Shown piece by piece: positions 11,629 to 23,849 of a DNA stretch of 64,000 bases. The position numbers and the translations under genes are program-made. The number at the start of each line of letters is the position of its first letter. Positions within the stretch are counted from its first letter, which is position 1. This DNA comes from Welwitschia mirabilis (Eukaryota; Gnetophyta; Gnetopsida; Welwitschiales): contig JBOZIK010000001.1 of NCBI GenBank assembly GCA_051453625.1, positions 243,952,979 to 244,016,978 on the forward strand, given 5' to 3'. The notes beneath the pieces were generated by a model. It was not told the origin of the DNA. It did not search any database and saw only the letters and a program-made list of their open reading frames with translations.

Positions 11629-12204
11629 TTTATGAAAAATTGAAAAATCCTTATTTTCCTCTTAAGAATTCATGTCTTAAATCAAATAATAGGAAACATT
11701 TTAAAGATCCTTCAAAATTATCTTAGAAACTTTCTTTGAGTCCCTTTTCACATGCCTTTTCTAATGATGCTCAAGATTTACAAAGCTTTTATAAGATATT
11801 ATTTTTCAATGATACTTATCATTTCTTCATCTCTTATTTAAATTCGGAAAATTGTGCTATCCAGTATTATCTATTTACTCTTACTTCTTCCATTTGATTT
11901 TACATAAGAATGATTACATATCTTTCATGTTTTATCAATTGGTAAATATTTGGTTTGGACCTTATTTTTCTAGAAGAATACAAATTTCTTGAGACCATCT
12001 TTCTTTTTCTTTCTTTCTTTCTTCTTCAATAAAGTATAAGTTAGATTTTAGATTTTTAAATAAAGAGTGCTTACCTTGATCTTCTCTTTTTTCTTTCATG
12101 ATAATTTTAATTTTCAGTTTTCTATTTTGATAGTCTCTATTTTCTGTTTTCAGTTTTTGTTTCTAATAGCAATTTGTATTTTCTATTTTTTATTCTACAA
12201 TAAT

Positions 12205-12360
12205 AATCTGTGGTCTCCTATGTTGTCTAGACAACCAAGCAGATGAAAGTCTACTTTTTTAGTTTTTGTTTTTAAGTTTTTTTATAAATATTTTGTATTT
12301 TGTTTCCATTTCTTGTTGTGTTATCTTATGTATCATCTGGATGATGAGAAGGATGACAAT
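12205..12360. repeat. Palindrome array, 2 units, element A 3' UTR
   Basis: Units lie at 12205-12248 and 12318-12360, spacing 113 bp. The cores are TTGTCTAGACAA and ATCATCTGGATGAT, with GGATGACA-type outer arms. Spacers are T-rich, as in the 5' array. Confidence 0.8.
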
Positions 12361-13972
12361 TAATAAAATAATGATTTTAGTTTGAGAAAATACATTTTTA
12401 TGGCTTTGTTAAGATTTTTGACTTGACTGCTTAAGAATTGCATGAAGTAAATGGGAAAAATTTGGAATTACATGAGCAAACCATCTAAATTTTTTCTTTT
12501 TTTTTTCCTTTGCAAGATTATTATGATGTTACTTAATCATTTTTTAAAACCTCACTTATGTATTTATTTTCATGATTAATATTTTAACTTGGACATTTTA
12601 GTGGTAAGATTGGATTCACCCAATCTTAGGACATTCAAATGTTCATGAACTTCACTTTGAAGGAAGATGCTTTATTTTTTATGTTTTTCTCAATGATAAA
12701 GAGATATTATATAGTTTAAGAGTGCTCTGTTTTATCTTAATCTTACAACTTTCATCTTTGTCTTTTAGAGTGTTTGGTGCTTGTGAAATGTTATTTTGTT
12801 TTCAAAAGTAAATACCCTGATGTTTTATACTATCTCATAAACATGATTACCATGATTTCCTATCACAAGTACACTGGTGCAAATATTTCTGAGAGGATTC
12901 TTTGGTAGTGTAATATGGTAGTTGTGGGAAGTCCATTGGGAGATCAGTTAGCCATGCTTCATGGGTTGTTACTTCTCTGACTGTGGTTGCACTCCTCTCA
13001 TCATGGATAATAAAGTTGTACTAAACTTTAGACTATGGGATTAGTGGTATTCCTGGTGTCATCAAAGGCATTGCTTATTTTCTAGACTCTTAGTCCTTTC
13101 ACATGATTATTTTATTTTTGAGATTTAGATGTTTATTTTAAGATGATGATAGGTGAGTTCATTTTTTAGTAGTTCTTTGATCTAATAATTCATTATTTAA
13201 AGAATTGTAATTTAGCATTATTATAACCACTGCCTTATTGAATGGAATTTTTGTATAATAAGTTATGCATTTTTTATATTAAGTGATATTATGATTTCTT
13301 TTGTGGGAGTTTGCTAGGTTAAAATATCAGATCAGTGAACTATCTTTTGTTTATGTTATTTTATGCTCATTATTCTTGGTTTTTTTTTTTTTAATCTTAG
13401 ATGGTTATTTCAAATTCATTACCATATTTTCTTAGCATGTTTTCCTTGTTCAAGTTTTCAATAACATATAATTTGTTGCTTAGATAAGTGTTTCTTAATA
13501 AATTTGTATTATTTTTAGGTTTTTAATGTTTTAAGTGTTGCTTGTATTCTTTCTGTGATGAAACATTTTTATTATCCACTCTTTCTTTACCTATTATAAT
13601 ATTCCATTAATCTCTATTTTTCAAATCTGACATTACTTAGTTTTGCAATTCATTTAGAAAGTTGTTCTCTTTTACTACCTTCTCATTCCCATCTACTTTC
13701 TTTACTTTAATTTTTCCTAATATAGAACATATTTCTTTTTCTTTGGTGGGAGTCTAGAGACCCATTTTCATGGCTCATTTTCCAAAAAAAAAATTAACTT
13801 AAAGCTTTTGTAAAATAAAATTTTCAAATTTTTATACACATTATGTATTACTTGTTATTTATCTATTTGATGTATTTTATGATCCTATTTTATAGTTTCC
13901 ATATTTACCTTTTGAAGGATAAATTGGCTTACAATTATGTTTTTTTGACCTAGTTCTTGTTAGGAACTGACA
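12361..13972 (+). other. Element A 3' untranslated region
   Basis: No open frame of note. 12880-13020 matches element B at about 59570-59700 and the fragment at 1024-1160. The match runs from the GAGAG..TTCTTTGGTAGTG block to CTCCTCTCATCATGGAT. The conserved blocks are the family's 3' region; their role is unknown. Confidence 0.5.
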
Positions 13973-13993
13973 AAGGCTAAGTGAGGGGCTAGG
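13973..13993 (+). other. Polypurine tract of element A
   Basis: A purine-rich run (AAGGCTAAGTGAGGGGCTAGG) lies directly before the 3' LTR. Its counterparts are AGCTTAGTGGGGGCC in B (61518-61533) and, on the minus strand, the complement of 21361-21378 in C. Confidence 0.75.
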
Positions 13994-13996
13994 TTA

Positions 13997-15030
13997 TGCT
14001 ATTAATTTGTGGTTATTTGATATAGTTTTATGAGTTGTTTTGTAGGACTTTTACACAAGTTTAAGTGCAATTCTGAGGGTTTTGAAGATTTAATAGGAAA
14101 TCTCAGAAATGTGTGATTCTTACCTAGATTTGATGTATTAAGGCACATTCTGATGCACAGAGATTTGGAGAAGAATTATTGACAAAAATGCTAGTTTTTC
14201 CTCAAGAAAATGATCAAAGGAGACCATTGTCCCCTTCATCATCTCCATCAAAGGTAGAACAATAACTATTGATGTGAACTACTAAATCACCATTGAGCCA
14301 TCATTCTGAGTAATCTTTTATCATGTGTTATCATCCCTCTTATTGTCTAGATGATAGTCAGGACAACACTAATATCTAACCGACTCTGATAGTGATCCTT
14401 GACCATTTTATTCATTTATAAATTATAAATGAGTGCACCTTTTTATGCCTTTTATCTGTCTTTTCCTACTATATTTTCCTATAAATAAGTCCCTCTTTGA
14501 TTCTCCTCTTTATCTTTATTTCATTGAAAATTGTTGTGATAGGAGATCAAAGGGCAGGAGATCCATCTTAAGCATTACAGACAAACATGCACTTGATGGA
14601 AGGTTGTGTATCCTCCATTGAGACCCAGTTGTTTTGTAACCAAGATGCTTATTACTCAATCTTAATATAAACTTTGTTTTATTTTCATGTTTGCATTATA
14701 AATTTTCTAATGACCCTTATAGTCTATGTTACCCTTGTTGTTAAGGCTAAAAGCAAGTAGTGTTATTTCCATTTTCCATTACATGATAGATTAGGTTGCA
14801 TCTTATATTTGCATTGCACCTTTTATTTCTTACAATGTTCTTTATTTCTAGTTTCTATTATTCTTTTACAAAGTAATCCGAGTCTTATCTCATAGTCTTT
14901 AACATGAATACGACATTTTGAATCTACTACCATTTATACTAGTGTGTTGTATTGTGTAAGATATCTATTTATTTTATGAATGACAGAATCTTTTTGAACT
15001 TAAGCACTTGCACAAATACATACTGTTACA
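13997..15030 (+). repeat. Element A 3' LTR
   Basis: About 1034 bp, collinear with 7495-8579. The start TGCTATTAATTTGTGG is shortened by a few bases and the end is CTGTTACA. It has palindromes at 14224-14262 and 14328-14369 and a TATA box at about 14480. The AAGTA duplication follows at once. Confidence 0.93.
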
Positions 15031-15035
15031 AAGTA

Positions 15036-15487
15036 CTAACTAAACATAAGTAAACATACTTATATTCTTAATTTATTATAAGTAAGCATATCATTTAACA
15101 TTAATGTTTTAACTATACATCCATAAAGTTAAATCCCTTTTCATATGTAAGGTATTATAGTATAAAATCCAATACTTCAAAATCCCATTTAATTTAATAA
15201 TTATAAATGATGTAAAATTATGACTCTTATATTTCTTAACCTACTACCAACATCTATATTTAGAGTTGAAAATAATTCACTCATTTAGGACTTTTATAAT
15301 TATCTTTTATCTTAGCATGTTCTTCCTTTAAGATATCCTTAATATAGCTAAGCATCCTATAGGTACTCAGGGCCTCTTCTAACTTTTTATTTAACTTCCT
15401 AAAATGTACATAACTCTACTATAATTAAATTCAGCATTTTTAAGGAATAATACATCCCTTTTCTTAAAAATTAACCTAATTATATAA
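15036..15487. other. Sequence between elements A and D, unclassified
   Basis: AT-rich. A weak resemblance around 15110-15290 to 2690-2800 (TTAACCTACTACC and GAGTTGAAAATAATTCA against CTTACCTACCATC and GAACTGAAAGTAATTTA) hints at shared older repeat sequence. No coding seen. Confidence 0.35.
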
Positions 15488-17890
15488 GGATCATTGATTT
15501 CAAAGTGGAGGAATGAATGAGGTCTGCCAAAATAAATAATTTCATCAAAATTAAATTAAAAATATTATAATGAATACCTTATTCAGATAACATGGTTTCC
15601 CAACTTGGTACATCCACACACAATGAGTAGCTTTCTTTTAGACCTATAATTATACTTAACCTACAAATAATGGTAGTGTTGGAGCATTACCAATCTTACA
15701 TACAAATTAGGAAGCTTCTCATAAGGTAGTACTCTCATCCCCTCAAGAATAATGAGCAATGCAATAGTAAAAAAAGGCACATAAGTACAATCACAATGTG
15801 AGATGCTCCTCATAAAGCAACACCTCTGCCCCTTAAATAAAACTAATAATACAACAACACAACATGTTCATAAGCACTTATAAAGCACATCGATATAAGG
15901 ATTACCTTACAACATAGATTTGTGGCAAGGGATCCTTGAGTTTTGATAATAAATAAATGGATTGTACAAGATTATTAAATAATATAATAGTATAATAGTA
16001 TGAGATCCAATAAATAAATAACAAAAAATACAACAAAAAGTCTAAATGATGAGTTTTTTAAAGAGGGCTTGAGTTCCTTCTTGTTCTGATTACCATGAGT
16101 GATAATGAATGATGTAATGTTATAGCATCTAATGAATGAATGATGTATGATAGCTTAATGCTTTATGAGTAGATTTAATTCCTATTTTATAAATCCATAA
16201 AATATTTTCATTACATTATGCCTTTATATCTTTTGAAGATTTTCTACCTATTTGACTTATGATATTAGACCTTTGATCTTTGTAACTACTATGTAGCTAA
16301 TAGAAATGGCTAAGTTTCAAGTGCACATCTTTTATTCATTTGACATGAAACTTTATCAAAGATTTCTTCAAAATTATAAATGTTTATTATTTATGGTACT
16401 GATATGTTGGTACTACTAATAATTAAGATAATTAAACAAGGATGATTCCAAGTCTAACTCTTGTGAAATAAAGTAATAACATTCATGCATAATGTAAATC
16501 TCAAATATATCTTTAAACTACTAAAAAGATAAAACACCACAAAAGTCTACATGGGTTTGTAGTAACTATAACTATCATCCCTAACTAAAATGTTATAGAA
16601 TGTAATTAAAATAAGTATAAAAGCATCTAAAATCATGTCTTTACATTCTATGTTTTCATAAAAATTCATCCTAGAGTTTTTAAACAAAATATTACTCATA
16701 GATCTCCATGACAACACACTGACAGAACATGAAGTAAATATTTCTTTAAAAGATTGAACATATAACTAAGAAATCTTGAAATGATCAATGTCAAGAATAA
16801 AGTTTATAAAACTAGTAGTATAGCATAATGAAGTATCCCTTACCTATGTCCAAAATGCCCCTTATACTATCATGAATCCTATGGATGATGACATAGAATT
16901 CTCTTATCACCAGATCAGGTTGACCTTCATCTAACTGTATAATCATGTTTTATCCAAGCTGAGAGAAGTATGCCACTAGTTGATATTTCATCTATTTTTG
17001 AAATCCAAGTGTTCTTTCTATGATTATTGAGTTTCTTATCTAAGTTTTATATCTTTTTGTAACTACCTCATGGTAAAACTGAGGCTTATATTAAGATTGT
17101 TATGGCTCTGTTACTAGTTCCTTGTGTTTTGAGATATCAGTAGATTTTATTCTAATTATTCATAAAGATATATATGAAAATATGAAGAGGAATCAACTAA
17201 AATATGAATAAATCATTAAAAAAGATCACTTGAAAAAAAAATAACAATTGTTCTTACTTGATATGAAGATGTATCCTAAATGTATGATGTCTTTATAGAT
17301 AAATCAATGAAAGTTAGCCTTGAGAAGTGCTTTGAAAGGAATATTATCAAGTGGAGGATTAAAAATAATATATGAAACCCCTTTTTTGATTAAAAAAGAT
17401 CAAAACCCTAGGTTTTTAATGCATTTCTTATTTCCATAATAGTACTTGAAAGATGTCTACATGCTAGACATCTAAAATGTGAAAAGTAGACATCTACTTC
17501 ATGAAAGACTCTACTATTAAGAATTTTATAAGTCATTTTCCATACTGTAAATACGTCTCTCAATTCAAATAATTCTATTTCAAAAATATTAAAAAGTGTA
17601 CTTGACCTTCAAAGATGTTTACAAAGTTAAAGATGTTTGCTTCAAAGATGTCTGGAAGATGTCTCTCTAATAGACATCTATAATACTAAAGACATTTATT
17701 ATGAAAATTTCAAAAATTAAAAAAATCTATGAGTCATATTATCATAATAGAATCACTTCAAAAAGTAAAGTAACATGCATAAAATTTAACCTTTTTATCA
17801 TCTAACTATAATCTCAACTCATAAGATAACATAAAACAAAGTTGATATTTAATTGATGTTACTTAATAACTTACTTAATTGGGTAAGGCA
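15488..17890 (-). repeat. Element D 3' LTR
   Basis: 15535-16400 is collinear with 44838-45740. An example is GGTTTCCCAACTTGG...CCACACACA against GGTTTCCCAACCTGAG...CCCACACAGA. The inner edge is set by GGGTAAGGCA next to TAGTCCCCATGTTCC, whose complement is a copia-like purine tract. It looks about 1 kb longer than the partner; 16400-17440 has no clear counterpart and may be an insertion. 17450-17700 contains repeated AGATGTCT/AGACATCT dyads. Confidence 0.7.
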
Positions 17891-17904
17891 TAGTCCCCAT
17901 GTTC

Positions 17905-19800
17905 CTTCATAATTTTACAAAATATTTAGTGCTTAATAGTTTATGAATACATCGAAAAGTTCATCATCTAGACTGATATATTGCATTATAATGTCCTTAT
18001 TATTTTTAATGTACTTTCTAAGAAAGTGATGCCTAATCTCAATATGCTTAGTTCTTAAGTACTATACTATATTATTTAATATGTTGATGATACTATTGTT
18101 GCCATAATATATGGGAATGCTATCCATGAAGAGTCTAAAAATATTTTAATGTTTACTTCATCCAAAGAAGTTATGCACACAAACTCTCAATAGTAATGTA
18201 CTTGGCCTCAGTAGTTGATACAGTAGTTAAGTTTTGCTTTTTACTACTCCATGAAATTAGATATTCTCCAAGAAAAAAATAGGTTTTACTCATGCTTCTT
18301 CTATTATCTTTGCATCCTATCTAATGTACATCATAATATTTAACTATATTAAGAAATACATCCTTTGAGTACAAAATGCCCCAATTAATAGTCTTCTTTA
18401 AATAATGAAAAAATTATTTTGATAACTATAAGTGATTCTATAGGATTACTTTGATAATGTGTATAAATTTATACACTCAATATGATGTCTAATCTACTAG
18501 TAGTAAGATATAACAAACTATCAATCATACCTTTATATAGATTTTGATCAACTTTTTTAACATTCTTATCTTCATCCAATTTTATGCTTTGATTCATTGG
18601 AATTTTTTATATTTATAATCATGTAAATCATAGTTAGATAACAAATTTTTGATATATTTAACTTGTGAAATAAAAGTACCTTATTTATGTTGCACAACTT
18701 GTAGTCCTAAGAAATTGCTTATTTCTCTTATGAGATTTATTTTAAACTCATCTTAAATTATCTTGGCAAACTTCTAACATAATAATTTATTAGTATCTCC
18801 TGAAATAATATGATCTACATATGCATAAATAATAGTGGAATATTTACCATATCTTCTAATAAATAAAATGGCATATGATGTACTTGTTTTAGAAAAATTT
18901 TCAATAAGATGGCCTAATAATTTCTCATACTAATATTTGGGTACTTATTTGAGATCATAAAGAGCCTTATTCAATTCATAAACATGATTTGATTTGTGAG
19001 AGTTTCCAAAACCTTCTAGTTGCTAAATGTACAATTCTTCTTAAACAAATCTATTTAGAAAGCATTATTGACATTCATTTAGTATAGTTTGAATCTTTTG
19101 ATACAAGCAAAGGCTAAAAGCATTATTATTAATTCTAAACATGCCACTAGTACAAAGATCTCTTCAAAGTTAATGCCTTTTTTTGATTTAATCCTTTGAC
19201 TACTAATATTGCTTTGCTATTGGTCACATTACAATGTTCATGTGTCTTGTTCTCAAAACCCCACTTAGTGCTAAGAATAGATTTGTTAAAAGATATTGGA
19301 GCTAGTTCTTAAACATCATATCTTTCAAATTGATTAAGTGCTTCTTCCATTGCAAGCATCCAATGTTTATCATTCTTAAATTCTTTGAATGTTTTGGATT
19401 TATGTTATGGAATATAAGATGCAAAACCAAAAATTCTTTAGTACAGATTCTATTTTGAATACCACCATAATGATCACCTAGTATGTTATTAGTAGAATGA
19501 CTTCTTTTTAATCTGATCATTCTTGAAGGATTTTCTTTTTCTATATCTTATTCTTTCTCCTCCTTAGTATTTGATTGGACTTAAAGATGTTAATCTACAT
19601 AGGAATGTAATCATCAGGTACATTTATAGAAGTTAAGTTAATATCACTTATTTTTACATTTACAGTCTCCTTAACTACATGAGTTCTATTATCATAGACC
19701 CAGTATGTCTTATTGACCATAGAATATCCTAGAAAATTGCCATCATCAACTTTTAAATTAAACTTTCTTAACTTATCTTTTTCATTCAAAATAAAGAACT
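17905..19800 (-). pseudogene. Element D reverse transcriptase and RNase H remnant
   Basis: Read on the minus strand, the copia pol order is clear despite stops. The integrase C-terminal region ends in DGNFLGYSMVNKTYWVYDN (near 19740). HSTNNILGDHYGGIQNR follows (near 19490), then a piece equivalent to the copia 'KALYGLKQ' region near 18960. The active-site box is TIIYAYVDHIISG near 18820, so the usual YVDD has become YVDH. RNase H gives GCKDNRRSMS and SWSSKKQNLTTVSTTEAKY near 18200-18290, then the distal TKHIEIRHHF near 18045. The lost second Asp of the RT box and the multiple stops show it is inactive. Assignment to Ty1/copia is firm. Confidence 0.88.
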
Positions 19801-20275
19801 TTAACCCAAAGATGTAAAAGTAACTTATGTATGGTTTCTTAGTAGACCATAACTTATAAGAAGTTTTAGAAGTAAACTATCTTATTAGAACTCGGTTTGA
19901 AATGTAGCATGTCATGTTGATTGCTTCTATTCAAAAGTGATAAGATACCAATTTTTCATGCATCATTATTCTAGTCATTTCATTATTCTTTTTTATACTA
20001 CTATATTGTTTTTGGGTGTTCTTAGTGTAAAGAATTAATGAAAAATACCAAACTATTTATAGAACTCACTACACCTTGCATTTTTAAATTCTATGCCATT
20101 ATTACTTCTCACCATTTTGATCTTATGCCTTTTTTGATTCTACAACCTGATACACAACTTAGATAAGATATTAAATACCTTATCCTTATGTGCAAGGAAA
20201 GTTATTCATGTAAAGCAATAGTAATCATCAATAAGAATTAAATAATACTTTTTCTTATAAGACTTTCTATAGATG
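19800..20275 (-). pseudogene. Element D integrase core (C-terminal part)
   Basis: This continues the integrase interrupted by element C. LILIDDYYCFT near 20220 is the first catalytic Asp region of the DDE core. VRSNNGIEF near 20110 stands for the usual RSDNGxEF, with the second Asp now Asn. RTPKNNIVV near 20020 stands for PQQNGVVERKN. The frame joins logically to the part at 28706 onward once element C and one AAGGG copy are removed. Confidence 0.85.
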
Positions 20276-20280
20276 AAGGG

Positions 20281-21358
20281 TATTGTAATGCATATTTGTG
20301 AAATTTTTTATACTCAAAAAGATTCTATCATTTACAAATAAAACAAATATCTTGCATAATACATCATACTAATATAATTAGGAGTAGACTCAAATGTTGT
20401 ATATCATTGAATAATTATAAGTGGAGAATAAGAATTGCTTTTAACAAAGATTATGTAATCAAACTTAAAGAATAATGTAGAAAATAAAGATACAATGCAA
20501 ATGAAAATGTAACTATTCTAAATGCAATACAAAACAAAACAAAACTACTTCCTTTCAGCCTTGATAAAGTCTACTCTTAAGATTTATATTATTAATGAAA
20601 TTGTCACCAGATCAAGGGTAACATAAACCATAAGAGACATCTGATAAACTAATATGTGTAAAATAAAAATAGAGTTTTATATTAAAAAGAAACCAAACAT
20701 CTAGGTTAGAAAATAGTCAGGCCTCATTGAAGAATGCATAGTACTCTATCAAGGAAATGTCTTTCTATAACTCTTGAGATGAATCTTCCATCCTTTGATC
20801 TCCTGTCATAAGAATTTTCAGTGCACCAAAGATAGAAAGGAGAGTTAAAGAGGGTCTTATTTATACGGTTATATAGTAAAAAATGAAAAAAAAAAGATGC
20901 TCCAAAATGTGCTTCATTACAAAACAGAAACAAACAAAATGGTTAAGGTTAGCTATCAGAGTCAATTATAGTGGTTGTCCTGATAATTGTCTGAATGACA
21001 TAGGGCATGATATCTCATTACAAAATATGAATCATCAGATGACTTAGTAGTGTGTCAATAGTCGATGTTAGTATTAAAATATGTTGTTGTCCTATTTGTC
21101 ATGGGTATGACAGAGGGGATGATGGTCTTCTTTATTTATTTTAGTGAGGAGAAACTAGATTTTTTATCAGTAATCTTCCTTCATAGTTCTATACATCAGA
21201 ATATACCTTAAATGCCTCAAATTATGTTAATAATCATACATTTTTGAGATCTTTCATTAACTCTTTAAAATCCTTAGAATCATATCTAAATCTCTACAAA
21301 TGTCCTATAAAATATCTCATAAAACCCCATTAAACAACCAAAAATTGGTAGTACAACA
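20281..21358 (-). repeat. Element C 3' LTR
   Basis: About 1078 bp. The plus-strand right edge is TTGGTAGTACAACA, giving a TGTTGTACTACCAA start on the minus strand. The left edge reads TATTGTAATG, so the usual terminal CA has become TA. It has palindromes at 20973-21013 and 21083-21125. Confidence 0.92.
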
Positions 21359-21360
21359 TA

Positions 21361-21378
21361 GCTCTCCACTTAGCCTTT
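21361..21378 (-). other. Polypurine tract of element C
   Basis: The plus strand reads GCTCTCCACTTAGCCTTT. Its complement, AAAGGCTAAGTGGAGAGC, matches the tract of element A apart from a few bases. Confidence 0.75.
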
Positions 21379-22988
21379 AGCAGCTCCTAATAAAAACTAG
21401 GTAAAAAACCACAATTGTAAGCCAATTTGTCTTACAAAAAATCAATTTGGAAATTATAAACTAGGCTCATAAACTCATCACATAGCAAAATAACATGTAA
21501 TGTATATGGAGTAATATTTTTTTTGTTTTAAATTATATCTTATTGAAGCTCTAAAATAACTTAAAAATTTGTAAAAATGAGCCATGAAAATAGGGTTTTT
21601 CCTTGTTCCCCCTTGAGAAAAATAATACATCTTATATTAGATAATAAATCAAAGAAAGCATATGGAAGTCAAAATAAAGATGATGAATAATTTTTAAATG
21701 TAGACAACTTTTAAAAGTAAGTGAAAATATAAGTAAAGAAATGTCAAATTTGAAAAACATAGATGTATAAAATATTCTAACAAGAAAAGAAAATGTTCCA
21801 TCAAAGAATGATTATTAGCAGTGTTAAGAACTCCAAGATACTAAAAATAAATGCCATGAATTTATTTAACCAAGCAAGAAATCAACATTTTCTTAAAAAC
21901 TAAGCAAGAAAAGCATTAAATGATAAGAAAATATGGAAATAACTTTGAAATAACTAATTGAACCACAAATAAAAATAAAAAGAATGGACATACGGAAATA
22001 TAAAGAAGATAGTCTATCTATCTAAAATTTTAACCTAGCAGACTTCCATGAAAGAAATCGTAACATTACATAATTTGAAAATGCATGACTTAATGTATAA
22101 AAAATCCCATTTAATGAGGAAGTAATTATAATAATGCTAAACATGAAATGCTCTAAACAATGAATGATCAAACTAAAGAATTGCTCAAAAATGAACTCAC
22201 CTACCAATCATCTTGAAACAAATACTTAAATATCAAGAATTGAAATGATCATTTGGAAAGACTACGAGTTTAAAAAATAAGCAATGCCTTTAATAATATC
22301 AAGAACACCACTAATCCCATATTCTTTAAGTTTTTATTATTTTATTATCCATGATGAAGGGAGTGCAACCACAGTCAGAGAAGTAAAAACCCATAAAACA
22401 TGGCCAATTGATCCCCCAATGAAGTTTCTATAGCTATTGTATTACACTGCCAAAGGCTTCTCTTAGAAAAATTTACCCTAATATACTTATGATAGGACAT
22501 CATGGTAATCAATTTTTTAAGCTATCTCAAATATAAAACATCATTATCTTATTTCACATACTCTCTCTTCTTTTTTTCTATGAGAACATTCCACCTGATC
22601 AAACACTCCAAAAGATACAAAAGAACACCCTTAAAAAATCTTAGATATTTTCACCATTGAGAAAAAAATTAAAAATAAAGCTCCTTCCTTGAAACTAAAA
22701 TTCATAGATGTGGGAGTATTTTCCCAATCTTACCACTTTAAAATTCCTAAGTCAAAAGACTAATCTTATAAATATATACATAAATCATGTTTGAAAGATA
22801 ATCAAGTAATATCATAATGACCTCCAAAATAAAAAGCAAAGAGAAAATTTAAATAGTTACTTAAATAATTCCAACCTGTGCCCATTAACTTTTTAAAATT
22901 CTTAAGTGGTTAAGTTAGAAATCTCAACAAATCCATCATAATGTATTTTCTTAAAATAGTAGAAAACCGAAATTGAAAGGAACTAACA

Positions 22989-23135
22989 GTCACTTACTCA
23001 TTGTCTAGATGACAAAGAGGATGATAGAGATAGAAAATAAAAATGCAAAGTAAAAGTATAGCAAAAAACTAAAGGCATAAAATTAAAACAAAGATTATCA
23101 TCCTGATTGTCATGGGAATAATAGAAGGAATGAGA
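22989..23135. repeat. Palindrome array, 2 units, element C 3' UTR
   Basis: Units lie at 22989-23027 (core TTGTCTAGATGACAA, arm GAGGATGATAG) and 23094-23135 (outer arms ATCATCCT and AGGAATGA), spacing about 105 bp. The position corresponds to 12205-12360 in element A. Confidence 0.8.
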
Positions 23136-23239
23136 CATACAAAAAGGTAAAATAGAAAGCTAAAATCAAAAGCAAAGTTAAAATCATAAGAAGCAAAAAG
23201 AAAACACCAAAGCCAGTAAATTTTATTTAAATCCTAAAA

Positions 23240-23720
23240 TCTATTCAATGATTTTATTGAAAAGAAAGAAAATGACCTATTTTTATGGTGTAAAAATATT
23301 GCATTCTTTCATAGAAATAAGACCCAAACCAAATGTTTACTAATTGATCAAACATAAAAGGAATATAGTTATTTTTAAATAAAATAAATTGAAGAAAGAG
23401 AGGGATAGTAGATAATTTATTTAAACCACATGAAAGCATGAATTTTGGAAGTTAAAGGGGAGATTAATGTTAACTTAGGTAAAAGATTTGTATTGATTAT
23501 AAGAGTTTTGTTTTGATCATTACAAAGAATAATATGTTTCAGTCCACTAGAAATATTTTTCATATTCAAATTAAAATTATGATTTTTAATTTTTGGCTTA
23601 TGTAATGGACAATCTTCCTTAAGATGTGGAAATTCATTTAAGAATTAGACTTCCTTACAATCTAAGGGTTTTATTTCTTTTTCATTTTTATCTAAAAATT
23701 CATGTTTAGAGTTGGATGTA
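23240..23720 (-). pseudogene. ORFx of element C, conserved accessory ORF (decayed)
   Basis: Minus-strand frames read a Lys/Asn-rich segment (PLHKPKIKNHNFNLNMKN), then LLPKLTLISPLTSKIHAF. After a frameshift comes NNYIPFMFDQLVNIWFGSYF near 23320-23380. The last segment is nearly the same as in element A. It follows the protease directly, where an autonomous gypsy element would have RT. The function is unknown. Confidence 0.6.
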
Positions 23721-23849
23721 TCAAAGGCTTCTATGTTCTTAATCTCAAGTGGATCATCATAGAGTATAGGCTTACATAATGTTGGTTCTTTTTATTTTAG
23801 GGAAGGATGTTAAAGAAATAAAGTTGGTTTGATATTTCTTCTAAGTCCA

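Larger units (their letters stand above)
10945..12060 (+). pseudogene. ORFx of element A, conserved accessory ORF (decayed)
   Basis: A degenerate reading frame shared with B (58530-58925) and C (23240-23720, minus). Segments in order are ELLRYIKPIIISHPKKFF (from 10984), LYHEFDKRLFFYELYKFL (from about 11112), and NDYISFMFYQLVNIWFGPYF (from about 11910). Frameshifts and stops separate them, and a 198-N gap with flanking duplications interrupts the middle. The aromatic, Ile/Leu-rich composition and the conserved QLVNIWFG core are what link the copies. I know no family with this core. It is not RT, RNase H or integrase. Its place after the protease position suggests an accessory or env-like product, which is inference only. 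Confidence 0.55.
7495..15030 (+). mobile_element. Element A: Athila-like LTR retrotransposon, non-autonomous
   Basis: A complete LTR retrotransposon of 7,536 bp. The 5' LTR is 7495-8579 and the 3' LTR 13997-15030. A perfect 5-bp target-site duplication AAGTA lies at 7490-7494 and 15031-15035. The primer site follows the 5' LTR and a purine tract precedes the 3' LTR. The internal region holds a T-rich untranslated region with three palindromes, an acidic ORF (10020-10646), ORFx (about 10945-12060), two more palindromes and a 3' untranslated region. No gag, protease, RT, RNase H or integrase could be recognised, so mobilisation would have needed a helper. The boundaries are firm because of the TSD; the Athila assignment comes from relatives B and C. 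Confidence 0.92.
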
